Below, one piece after another: positions 51,089 to 59,357 of a stretch of 64,000 nucleotides of DNA (positions within the stretch are counted from its first letter, which is position 1; each line of letters begins with the position of its first letter). The notes below the pieces were generated by a model. That model did not search any database. It saw only the letters and a program-made list of their open reading frames with translations, and was not told the origin of the DNA. The DNA is taken from assembly GCA_023393635.1 (NCBI GenBank), contig JAEWKT010000032.1:124001-188000 (forward strand). The letters are read 5' to 3'. Source of the DNA: Pseudomonadota bacterium. GTDB lineage: Bacteria; Pseudomonadota; Gammaproteobacteria; Pseudomonadales; Moraxellaceae. A program made the translations under genes and the position numbers.

Positions 51089-54000
51089 ATGAGTTCAACA
51101 CCTTCTATGCCACAGCCTTTAAATCAGCAAAACCTTGTCATGGCGCGTGATCGTTATCGACTACAACGTCTCAAGCAAGGCAAATTTAAGGACGAGCAAG
51201 GCTATCAGCAACTTTTAGAAAAGTCTCAGCATTTGGTGCAGGCACGTATTGCGCGATTGCCTAATATTACGCTGAATGAAGATTTACCCGTTTCGCAAAA
51301 TGCTGAACGGTTAATTCAGGCCATTCAGGATCATCAGGTCATTATTGTGGCAGGTGAAACGGGCTCGGGTAAAACCACCCAGTTGCCCAAAATTGCCATG
51401 CTGGCAGGCCGTGGTTTAACAGGCATGATCGGTCATACACAGCCGCGACGTTTGGCTGCGCGTAGTGTGTCACAGCGCATTGCTGAAGAATTGAGCGAGC
51501 CTTTGGGTCAGTCCGTAGGCTTTAAAGTGCGCTTTAATGAAACTGGCAATAGCGATGCGTTTATTCGGTTAATGACTGACGGGATTTTGCTGGCGGAACT
51601 GGGCAATGATCGGTTTTTAAATAAATATGACACCATTATTATTGATGAAGCGCATGAACGCTCACTCAATATTGATTTTTTGCTGGGCTATATTCGCCAG
51701 ATTTTACCTAAGCGGCCTGATTTAAAGGTTATTGTCACTTCTGCTACATTAGATGTAAACCGTTTTAGCCAGTATTTTGCTGATGTTTCTGGTCAGGGCG
51801 CGCCCATATTTGAAGTAGAAGGACGCAGTTATCCTGTTGAAGTGCGTTACCGTCCTGTGTCCGAGCTGGCTGTGGGCGGCAGCGAGGATGATGCCTTTGA
51901 TGATGTGGAAGAAAATTTGCCACGCGCGGTAGTTGCTGCGGTCGAAGAGTGCTATCAGGATGCGATTAACAAAGGTCATCCAGAACATGCTGATATTTTA
52001 GTATTTGCCAGTACCGAGCAAGAAATCCGTGAGTTACAGGAAACCCTGCAAAAATATGGCCCGCGTCACACTGAGATTTTACCGTTATACGCACGGCTGG
52101 CTTTAAGCGAGCAGCAAAAAATATTTAGCCCATCGGGTAAAGGGCGGCGCATTATTATTGCTACCAACGTGGCTGAAACTGCACTCACAGTGCCCAATAT
52201 CCGTTACGTGATTGATAGCGGTTTTGCACGAATTTCACGTTATTCCTATCGGTCACGCGTGCAGCGTTTGCCCATTGAAGCCATTAGTCAGGCAGCGGCC
52301 AATCAGCGTAAAGGCCGCTGTGGCCGAGTTGCGCCTGGTGTGTGTGTTCGCTTGTTTAGCGAAGAAGACTTTTTAGGCCGCCCAGAATTTACCGAACCAG
52401 AAATCAAGCGCACCAATCTGGCCTCCGTGATTTTACAAATGGAAAGTCTGGGGCTTGGTGACTTAGACAACTTTGATTTTATCGAGCCGCCTGATCACCG
52501 CTTGGTTAATGACGGTAAAAAATTACTGATAGAACTAGGCGCACTTTCTACCTCTAAAGGGATTAACAAGCTCAGCAAAACTGGTCAAATGATGGCAAAA
52601 ATGCCGATTGACCCGCGTTTGTCACGCATGATTTTAGGTGGTGCGCATTTTGGTGTATTGAAAGAAACCTTAATTGTGGTCAGTGCCTTGGCGGTACAAG
52701 ACCCACGAGAACGCCCAGCGGATAAACAAACCCAAGCTGACCAGAAACATGCCTTGTTTAAGCAGCCTGATTCTGATTTTTTATTTTATATTAATTTATG
52801 GAATACCATTGCAGCGCAGCGAGGTGAGGGAACGGGTGCGGCTTTAACCGAGCGACAACGACGCCAATTTGCCAAGCAGCATTTTTTAAGCTGGTTACGC
52901 CTGCGTGAGTGGCGACAAACGCATCAGCAATTAACCGATATGGCGGCTCAGCTGAAGTTGTCATTTAATCGCCCATCTGGTCTTGATCAAACTGCCAGCT
53001 ATGCGCATTTGCATCGGGCGTTACTCACAGGTTTATTGTCCTTCATCGCACAAAAAACCGATGAAAAAAACACCTACTTGGCAGTGCGTCAGCAAAAAGC
53101 CAAAATTTTTCCAGCCAGTACCTTGCACAAACAGCAAGTGCCTTGGCTGATGGCCTTTGAAATGGTAGAAACCTCGCAGGTTTATTTGCGTACACTGGCC
53201 AAAATTGAGCCAGAGTGGATCATGCTGGCGGCAGGTGATTTGCTCAAATATCATTATTTTGAACCGCATTGGTCTAAAAAATCGGGCACCGTCAATGCCT
53301 ATGCGCAAATCTCGTTATTTGGCCTGATTATTCAAGCCAAACAGCCGTGCAATTATGAAAAAGTAAACCAAAGCGAGGCGCATGAAATTTTCCTGCGTGA
53401 TGGATTAGTGACGGGTAATTTAGGGTTAACGCCTCCGTTTTTAAAGCATAATCAGCAAAAAATTGAAGATGTAGAGCGCATTGAGGACAAACTTCGCCGC
53501 CGTGATTTATTGGTGGATGAAGAAACGTTGTATCAATTTTATGCAGCGCGTATTCCTGAGCATGTGGCTAGCCGCCGAGCCTTTGAAGACTGGCGTGCCG
53601 ATGCTGAAGCGAAAGATTCGAATATTTTATTTTTAACGGAAGAAGATGTACTACTCGATTCAGCACCAACCACTCAGCAATTTCCTGATTATTGGCAGGT
53701 AGGGCAGTTGTGTCTTGCCACGCGTTATGTATTTGACCCAAGCCGTGAAGACGATGGCGCAACGGTCAGTATTCCCATTCAAGCGTTGCCGCAAGTAGAT
53801 GGCAATGCCTTGTCATGGAGCGTGCCAGGCTGGCGACAGCCTTTGGTTGAGGCATTATTAAAGTCATTACCAAAAGATAAACGTCGTTTGTTTGTGCCTA
53901 TTCCAGATACTGCTAAAAAGCTTCTCAGCCAACTTGATCCGCAAAAGGCTAATAGTTTAAGTGAACAATTGGCTTTTTTACTACGTGGTGAACAAATTCA

Positions 54001-55048
54001 AGCACAAGATTTTGACCTTAATAGCGTGCCTAATTATTTGCGCCCAATGATTCAGGTGATTGATGACAAAAAACGCGTCATTGCGCAAGGCCGTGACTTA
54101 GAGGAATTGCAAGCGCGCTGTCGTGTTGCAACCCATCAACCGATTCAGCAAAAACAAGGTGAACTGCAAGCATTTCCTACCGATTTTGCTTTTGTCACCC
54201 AAAAGAAAGTCAGTGGCTTATTGGTCAATCAATATCATGCTCTAGTGCCCATAGACATAGAGCCAAGTGGCAATCACAAAACGCCTGCTCAGGCTGATGA
54301 TAAAAAAGGCGTGGTAATCCAGACCTTTAATGATGAAGTGGAGGCCAAAAGACAGCATCGGCAAGGGGTGCTGCGTCTGGCTAGCCTGCAATTAGGGGAT
54401 TTAAGCCGCCAGCTCAAAAAGCAATTGCCTAAATCGCTGGTGCTGGCTTATGCACCGCTGGGCGATAAAGCGCAACTGGAAAACATACTGATTTACGCCA
54501 CCTTGGATATTTCATTTGATGGCTTAAATGCTGATAAACTGGCTTTAGATCAAGCCAGTTTTGCCCAAAAACTTGAGCAAACTAAAGCACAGTTTTTATT
54601 GCAGGGTCAAAAAGTGCTGGCTTTGCTGAATGATATTTTTATGCAATGGCAAAGCATTCGACGCCAGATGCTGGGTATTGATTTAGAAATTTTTGGCCGA
54701 AGCATTGATGATATTGAAGATCAACTGCATGGCCTGCACCTCAATAACTTTATATATGAAGTTGATCCTGAGTTCTGGCAGGAATATCCGCGCTATTTAA
54801 AGGCATTAAATATCCGTTTGGAGCGTTTACCCAACAACCTTCAACGTGACACTGAAGCTGTGGCGCAAATAGATCCATTGATGGAAAAATTGCTAAACTT
54901 TGATCGTTACCAAGCCAGACAAAGTAGGCCATTTCAAGTATTTCGTTGGTTGGTTGAAGAATGGCGTATCTCGTTGTTTGCTCAGCCCATGAAAACCAAA
55001 ATGCCCGTTTCACAAAAACGACTGGAAAAAGCATGGCAGGATATTTAA
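51089..55048 (+). CDS. hrpA: ATP-dependent RNA helicase HrpA (DEAH box)
   Basis: This 1319-aa protein is a DEAH-box helicase. Walker A is GETGSGKTTQLPK (from residue 89), the DEAH box is at 186-189 (IIIDEAHERSLNIDFLLGY), and motif VI is QRKGRCGRVAPG. The HA2 and OB-fold regions follow, and the long C-terminal DUF3418 domain (about 720-1319) is characteristic of HrpA (E. coli 1300 aa). HrpA rescues stalled ribosomes by pulling on mRNA in E. coli. No clear ribosome-binding site precedes the ATG. It is the largest gene of the window and stands alone. Confidence 0.96.
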   Translation: MSSTPSMPQPLNQQNLVMARDRYRLQRLKQGKFKDEQGYQQLLEKSQHLVQARIARLPNITLNEDLPVSQNAERLIQAIQDHQVIIVAGETGSGKTTQLPKIAMLAGRGLTGMIGHTQPRRLAARSVSQRIAEELSEPLGQSVGFKVRFNETGNSDAFIRLMTDGILLAELGNDRFLNKYDTIIIDEAHERSLNIDFLLGYIRQILPKRPDLKVIVTSATLDVNRFSQYFADVSGQGAPIFEVEGRSYPVEVRYRPVSELAVGGSEDDAFDDVEENLPRAVVAAVEECYQDAINKGHPEHADILVFASTEQEIRELQETLQKYGPRHTEILPLYARLALSEQQKIFSPSGKGRRIIIATNVAETALTVPNIRYVIDSGFARISRYSYRSRVQRLPIEAISQAAANQRKGRCGRVAPGVCVRLFSEEDFLGRPEFTEPEIKRTNLASVILQMESLGLGDLDNFDFIEPPDHRLVNDGKKLLIELGALSTSKGINKLSKTGQMMAKMPIDPRLSRMILGGAHFGVLKETLIVVSALAVQDPRERPADKQTQADQKHALFKQPDSDFLFYINLWNTIAAQRGEGTGAALTERQRRQFAKQHFLSWLRLREWRQTHQQLTDMAAQLKLSFNRPSGLDQTASYAHLHRALLTGLLSFIAQKTDEKNTYLAVRQQKAKIFPASTLHKQQVPWLMAFEMVETSQVYLRTLAKIEPEWIMLAAGDLLKYHYFEPHWSKKSGTVNAYAQISLFGLIIQAKQPCNYEKVNQSEAHEIFLRDGLVTGNLGLTPPFLKHNQQKIEDVERIEDKLRRRDLLVDEETLYQFYAARIPEHVASRRAFEDWRADAEAKDSNILFLTEEDVLLDSAPTTQQFPDYWQVGQLCLATRYVFDPSREDDGATVSIPIQALPQVDGNALSWSVPGWRQPLVEALLKSLPKDKRRLFVPIPDTAKKLLSQLDPQKANSLSEQLAFLLRGEQIQAQDFDLNSVPNYLRPMIQVIDDKKRVIAQGRDLEELQARCRVATHQPIQQKQGELQAFPTDFAFVTQKKVSGLLVNQYHALVPIDIEPSGNHKTPAQADDKKGVVIQTFNDEVEAKRQHRQGVLRLASLQLGDLSRQLKKQLPKSLVLAYAPLGDKAQLENILIYATLDISFDGLNADKLALDQASFAQKLEQTKAQFLLQGQKVLALLNDIFMQWQSIRRQMLGIDLEIFGRSIDDIEDQLHGLHLNNFIYEVDPEFWQEYPRYLKALNIRLERLPNNLQRDTEAVAQIDPLMEKLLNFDRYQARQSRPFQVFRWLVEEWRISLFAQPMKTKMPVSQKRLEKAWQDI

Positions 55049-55198
55049 CGCAATCTATTGCTATACCTGCCAACAGGACTTATCAATAATACTGATTAAA
55101 TAACAGTTTAATGCTAAAGTTTAGCAAGCCAAAAATGAAATATTCATTTATGATGAAGCCTAATTACGCTGCGCCCCAACACATAACAGGAGTGATTC

Positions 55199-56314
55199 AT
55201 GAGCATTCGTATTACAGGGACTGGATTATATACACCGCCTTATTCAATTAGTAACGAAGAGTTGGTGGATAGCCTGAATACGTATGTTGAGAATTACAAT
55301 AATCAACATGCTAGCGAAATTGAAGCTGAAACTATCAAACCTAAACGTGGCTCATCTGCTGCTTTTATAGAAAAAGTGTCAGGTATTAAATCTCGTTATG
55401 TAGTTGAAAAAGAAGGTATATTAGACCCAAATCGGATGTGTCCGAATATTCCAGAGCGTAGTAATGACGAATGGTCGATTCAGGCGGAAATGGGCACAGC
55501 CGCAGCCAGACAAGCCATTGAAAATGCAGGCTTAACCCCTGATGATATTGATGCGGTGATTTTGGCTTGCTCTAATATGCAGCGCGCTTATCCAGCGGTA
55601 GCAGTTGAGATTCAGGCTGCGCTTGGCATGACACAAGGCTATGCATTTGATATGAATGTGGCCTGTAGTGCTGCGACGTTTGGCTTGCAACAGGCAGTAG
55701 ATGCCATTAAAGCAGGTTCTGCCAAACGTGTATTGGTGGTGAATGCAGAGATTACCTCTGGTCATTTAAACTGGACTGATTACAGCAGCCATTTTATTTT
55801 TGGTGATGTTGCAACGGCAATTGTTGTGGAAAATACTGACACTAAACCTGGTTTTGAAGTGTTAGGCACACAGTTACTCACCCAGTTTTCAAATAATATA
55901 CGCAATAACTTTGGGTTTTTAAATCGTACTGATGAATCTGGCGTTGGACAAAGCGATAAGCTGTTTGTGCAAAACGGGCAAAAAGTATATCGCGAAGTGT
56001 CACCTTTGGTTGCCAAAACCATTACAGAGCATTTAGCCAAGCATGACTTTAAGGTAGAAGATGTGCAACGCTATTGGTTACATCAAGCCAATGAAAATAT
56101 GAATAAATTTATTTTAAAAATGATGCTTGGTCATGAAGCTGAAGAAAATCGTGCACCTATTATTTTAGATGAATATGCCAATACCAGCTCGGCAGGTTCT
56201 ATCATTGCATTTCATAAATATTCTCAAGACATGCAAGACGGGGATATTGGCGTCATTTGCTCTTTTGGCGCAGGCTATTCTATTGGTTCAATTATTGTTA
56301 AAAAAGTCAGCTAA
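55199..56314 (+). CDS. Beta-ketoacyl-ACP synthase III-like protein
   Basis: This 371-aa ketosynthase has the FabH triad: Cys156 (MNVACSAATFGL), His295 (YWLHQANENMNKFIL) and Asn328 (YANTSSAGSI). FIFGDVATAIVV is the strand near the active site, and the C-terminal block is CSFGAGYSIGS. Compared with E. coli FabH (317 aa) it has an insertion of about 40-50 residues between the first strand and the SGIKSRY block. It resembles the Pseudomonas-type extra FabH that uses medium-chain acyl-CoA, but the substrate is uncertain. AGGAG precedes the ATG. A strong terminator follows, and no other fatty-acid genes are adjacent. Confidence 0.88.
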   Translation: MSIRITGTGLYTPPYSISNEELVDSLNTYVENYNNQHASEIEAETIKPKRGSSAAFIEKVSGIKSRYVVEKEGILDPNRMCPNIPERSNDEWSIQAEMGTAAARQAIENAGLTPDDIDAVILACSNMQRAYPAVAVEIQAALGMTQGYAFDMNVACSAATFGLQQAVDAIKAGSAKRVLVVNAEITSGHLNWTDYSSHFIFGDVATAIVVENTDTKPGFEVLGTQLLTQFSNNIRNNFGFLNRTDESGVGQSDKLFVQNGQKVYREVSPLVAKTITEHLAKHDFKVEDVQRYWLHQANENMNKFILKMMLGHEAEENRAPIILDEYANTSSAGSIIAFHKYSQDMQDGDIGVICSFGAGYSIGSIIVKKVS

Positions 56315-56330
56315 ACTTCGCTCAAACTAT

Positions 56331-56364
56331 AAAAAAGCACTCATGGATTTAGTGCTTTTTTTAT
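56331..56364 (+). terminator. Terminator after the ketosynthase gene
   Basis: AAAAAAGCACT and AGTGCTTTTTT form an 11-bp stem with a 9-nt loop, followed by TATT. It lies 17 bases beyond the stop. Confidence 0.92.
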
Positions 56365-56490
56365 TATGGAGAGTTTTTGCCAATTGTTACCTAACTCATC
56401 ATAAATGTTAACTTGAACTACTTTTGGCAAAACTTTTTTAGGCCACACTGAATTAAGTTGAGTTACTACATTTAGTCAGGGGCAAATCTT

Positions 56491-56781
56491 ATGAAAAACC
56501 TACTATTAACAGGAGCCATAGGGCTGCTGGTTTTAAGTATAAGCGGTTGTGTTACCACACCGCATGATAGAAGCGATAGAAATAGAGGCTACCAGAAAAA
56601 TTATCCTGCGCATTATGATCGTCAGCAGCGCAATCTGGGGCATAAAAAACCACACCACGTTAAGCATGCAAAACAAGAACAAAAGCAAAACAATTGGCGC
56701 AAGCAGAATAAACGTGCTTATCAAAATAAGGATTATCCAGGTAATCGTTATGGCAATGATCGTCGATATGATAACCGTTAA
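56491..56781 (+). CDS. Small basic lipoprotein, unknown function
   Basis: The 96-aa product begins with a lipoprotein signal peptide (MKNLLLTGAIGLLVLSISGC), with the lipobox SISGC and the lipidated Cys at residue 20. The mature part is highly polar and basic, rich in Arg, Lys, His, Asn, Gln and Tyr (SDRNRGYQKNYPAHYDRQQR), with no hydrophobic segment, and probably disordered. AGGGG precedes the ATG. It has its own terminator. I do not recognise a family. Overlapping frames on both strands are longer or similar in length, but only this one has a signal sequence and a ribosome-binding site. Confidence 0.72.
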   Translation: MKNLLLTGAIGLLVLSISGCVTTPHDRSDRNRGYQKNYPAHYDRQQRNLGHKKPHHVKHAKQEQKQNNWRKQNKRAYQNKDYPGNRYGNDRRYDNR

Positions 56782-56797
56782 CCAATTTTTGCCATCC

Positions 56798-56824
56798 AAG
56801 CCGTTTTTCATAAAACGGCTTTTT
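56798..56824 (+). terminator. Terminator after the small lipoprotein gene
   Basis: AAGCCGTTTT and AAAACGGCTT form a perfect 10-bp stem with a 4-nt loop (TCAT) and are followed by TTT. It lies 17 bases beyond the stop. Confidence 0.92.
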
Positions 56825-56897
56825 ACCAGGATTTTATAAAATACAACTAATTAATGCTAAACTTCAAATATTCATAAAGTCGATTTAGTGTTGTTTC

Positions 56898-58082
56898 ATG
56901 ACCCAACAGAAAAATAAAATCTTACGCATTGGTATCGTGGTGGGTGAGGTTTCTGGTGACACCTTAGGTGTGGCTTTAATACGGGCATTTAAAGCGCAAG
57001 GAATCCAGGCTATCTTTGAGGGTATTGGCGGCCCGCAAATGATTGATGAGGGTTTTGACAGTATTTATCCGATGGAACGCTTGGCGGTGATGGGTCTGGT
57101 TGAAGTCATGGGGCGGCTAAAAGAGCTGTTTGCCATTCGTGATGATCTGGTTGCGCGCTGGACGGCTAATCCTGTGGATGTGTTCATTGGCATTGACGCG
57201 CCAGATTTTAATTTACGCTTATCTAGTCAACTCAAACCATTAGGCATTAAAACGGTTCAGTATGTTAGCCCATCTGTATGGGCATGGCGGCAGGGGCGTG
57301 TGCATGGTATTCGCGCTGCCGTTGATTTGGTGTTGTGCTTATTCCCTTTTGAAGTGGATTTTTATCGTAAGCATCATGTTGCAGCGGTATTTGTTGGCCA
57401 TCCACTCGCGCAGGAAATTGCTTTAAATCATGATATAAATGCAGCCAAACAACGGCTTGGCATATCCGAGACACAGCAAACCATTGGTTTATTACCTGGT
57501 AGTCGTGCTGGCGAAGTGTCGCGTCTGGCTCCGTTATTATTTGATAGTGCATTAAAGTTGCTGGACACTCGTCCTGATATCAAGTTTCTGGTGCCTGCCA
57601 TTAATCAGGCACGCCTGCTGCAAATCCAGGCCATTTTGGCCAATTATCCCATCAAATTAAAACAAGCCGTGCAAGTCATTGAGGCACAAGAAAGCACGAG
57701 TAAAATTGGCCGCGATGTGATGGCTGCCAGTGATTTGGTGTTGCTTGCTTCAGGCACGGCTACTTTAGAGTGCCTTTTATTTGGTCGCCCGATGGTGGTG
57801 GTGTATAAGCTGCACTGGCTCAGTTATTTGATTATTAGTTTTATGGTTAAAATTCCGTATAAGTCATTGCCCAATATTTTGGCCAATGCGCAAATTGTGC
57901 CTGAACTGATTCAATATGACGCCACGTCCGACAAGGTGTATCAGGCTGCCATTGAATTAATAGAGACCTCAAAAGGTATACAGCAACAACGCGCTTTAAC
58001 TTTAATTCATCAGCAATTACAAGGTCAGCAAGCGGTTAATCCTGCTGCTGCGGTACTCAATTTAATTCAGCAAACGAACTAA
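56898..58082 (+). CDS. lpxB: Lipid-A-disaccharide synthase
   Basis: LpxB joins UDP-2,3-diacylglucosamine and 2,3-diacylglucosamine 1-phosphate to make the disaccharide of lipid A at the inner membrane. The protein begins GIVVGEVSGDTLGVALIRA. It contains GIDAPDFNLRL, YVSPSVWAWRQGR, FVGHPLAQEIAL and the GT-B nucleotide-sugar region GLLPGSRAGEVSRL with SGTATLECLLF. The length is 394 aa (E. coli 382). It lies upstream of rnhB with a 54-base gap. lpxA and fabZ are not in the window. Its presence implies a lipid A synthesis pathway and thus a Gram-negative envelope. Confidence 0.95.
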   Translation: MTQQKNKILRIGIVVGEVSGDTLGVALIRAFKAQGIQAIFEGIGGPQMIDEGFDSIYPMERLAVMGLVEVMGRLKELFAIRDDLVARWTANPVDVFIGIDAPDFNLRLSSQLKPLGIKTVQYVSPSVWAWRQGRVHGIRAAVDLVLCLFPFEVDFYRKHHVAAVFVGHPLAQEIALNHDINAAKQRLGISETQQTIGLLPGSRAGEVSRLAPLLFDSALKLLDTRPDIKFLVPAINQARLLQIQAILANYPIKLKQAVQVIEAQESTSKIGRDVMAASDLVLLASGTATLECLLFGRPMVVVYKLHWLSYLIISFMVKIPYKSLPNILANAQIVPELIQYDATSDKVYQAAIELIETSKGIQQQRALTLIHQQLQGQQAVNPAAAVLNLIQQTN

Positions 58083-58136
58083 AGTTTTTATTAATTCTTA
58101 GATTAAAAATAAAGCCAATTATTAGGGGAAATATAT

Positions 58137-58787
58137 ATGTCTTTGCTGGCCACATTAAATAATAATGCAACAGGCATCTTAGCGCGCTCCCAATTAAGTC
58201 CAAGTCTAATTTTGCCTGACGCTCATTTGCTTATTGCAGGGGTGGACGAAGCAGGCCGCGGCCCTTTAATTGGTTCAGTGGTCACGGCAGCCGTCATTTT
58301 AGACCCGAATAAACCTATTGATGGCTTAAATGATTCCAAAAAATTAAGTGAAAAAAAGCGTGAAGCCTTGTTTGTAGAAATTCAACAAAATGCTTTGGCA
58401 TGGTGTATTGCCGAGGCAACGCATCACGAGATTGATACGTTAAATATTTTGCATGCCACCATGCTGGCCATGACCCGAGCCATAGAAGGTTTAGCTATTG
58501 CGCCAAGCTTGGCTTTGATTGATGGCAATCGTTGTCCACAAACAGCTATTAATTGTCGGGCAGTGATTGGTGGCGATGGAATAGAGCAGAGCATTGGGGC
58601 GGCAAGTATTTTAGCAAAAGTAACTCGGGATCATCAGCTTCGACAGTTAGATCTTGAGTATCCCCAGTTTGGGTTTGCAAAGCATAAAGGCTATCCTACC
58701 AAAGCACATTTAGAAGCCATTGCTCAATATGGTATTTTAACTGAGCACAGGCGTAGCTATGCACCTGTTAAAAAAGCTTTAGGTTAA
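58137..58787 (+). CDS. rnhB: Ribonuclease HII
   Basis: RNase HII removes ribonucleotides from DNA-RNA hybrids and single misincorporated ribonucleotides. The signature VDEAGRGPLIGSVVTAAVIL carries the first two acidic residues. The later ones are in ALIDGNRCP and AKVTRDHQL, and the end HKGYPTKAHLEAIAQYG is typical. The length of 216 aa includes about 20 extra N-terminal residues compared with E. coli RnhB. AGGGG lies upstream of the ATG. The lpxB-rnhB neighbourhood is conserved in many gammaproteobacteria. It is convergent with csrA. Confidence 0.94.
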   Translation: MSLLATLNNNATGILARSQLSPSLILPDAHLLIAGVDEAGRGPLIGSVVTAAVILDPNKPIDGLNDSKKLSEKKREALFVEIQQNALAWCIAEATHHEIDTLNILHATMLAMTRAIEGLAIAPSLALIDGNRCPQTAINCRAVIGGDGIEQSIGAASILAKVTRDHQLRQLDLEYPQFGFAKHKGYPTKAHLEAIAQYGILTEHRRSYAPVKKALG

Positions 58788-58842
58788 AGTCGTTCTCATA
58801 TTAATTTATTTATGTATAAAGCAACATCGCATCAAAACATAA

Positions 58843-58860
58843 AAGCGACCTAGATCGCTT
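58843..58860. terminator. Terminator between convergent rnhB and csrA
   Basis: AAGCGA and TCGCTT form a 6-bp stem with a 6-nt loop. T-rich sequence follows on the minus strand (TTTTATG) and a shorter AT run on the plus strand. It lies 27 bases beyond the csrA stop. Confidence 0.65.
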
Positions 58861-58887
58861 ATTTATGATATATCCAAATGTATCGGC

Positions 58888-59127
58888 TTAGCGGTTATAA
58901 TTATCATCATCAAACGATGGTTGATAATCCTGCTCTAAGTGTTGCAGATGTTCATGCATGGCGCGTTCATGTTGAATACGCTGATAGATTTCTTCGCGAT
59001 GCACAGATACTTCTTTTGGTGCATTAACCCCAATACGTACCTGATTGCCCTTAACACCCAATACAGTGACGCTCACTTCATCGCCAATCATTAGGGTTTC
59101 CCCAACGCGGCGGGTCAGAATAAGCAT
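58888..59127 (-). CDS. csrA: Carbon storage regulator CsrA
   Basis: CsrA is a dimeric RNA-binding protein that controls translation of many mRNAs by binding GGA motifs. The protein starts MLILTRRVGETLMIGDEVSVTVLGVKG in family blocks, with the RNA-binding residues Arg6/Arg7 and the region VSVHREEIYQRI (Arg44). It has 79 aa compared with 61 in E. coli. The extra C-terminal part (HLQHLEQDYQPSFDDDNYNR) is acidic. AAGGAG precedes the ATG. It lies downstream of lysC and alaS, the usual order, but a long inverted repeat separates it from lysC. Confidence 0.95.
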   Translation of the reverse strand: MLILTRRVGETLMIGDEVSVTVLGVKGNQVRIGVNAPKEVSVHREEIYQRIQHERAMHEHLQHLEQDYQPSFDDDNYNR

Positions 59128-59222
59128 TGTCTTCTCCTTGTCTCAACTTTTCCAGCACCTGATCTGTTGCTAGTTAGTATCACCTAAATTTATTTTTTAC
59201 CAATAGCCTTCGCTATCATTTA

Positions 59223-59264
59223 TTGTAAAATGAACAGTTATTGTTATTTCTGTTCATTTTACAA
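59223..59264. repeat. Perfect 15-bp inverted repeat between lysC and csrA
   Basis: TTGTAAAATGAACAG (59223-59237) and CTGTTCATTTTACAA (59250-59264) are exact reverse complements around a 12-base AT loop. It lies about 95 bases upstream of csrA and about 95 bases beyond the lysC stop. The stem is AT-rich and no T-run follows, so a regulatory site, a processing hairpin or a terminator are all possible. Confidence 0.7.
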
Positions 59265-59357
59265 AAGCATAGAAAGTACTGATACCAGCAACAATGATCA
59301 ATTTAGCATGAAACAAATGCTTTTGCTGCACTAAACATTGTCACAAATGCTTAATTA

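Noticed and set aside
56533..56839. Longer overlapping frames on both strands of the small lipoprotein gene
   Set aside because: They arise from the biased composition of the lipoprotein gene. Only the called frame has a signal peptide, lipobox and ribosome-binding site.
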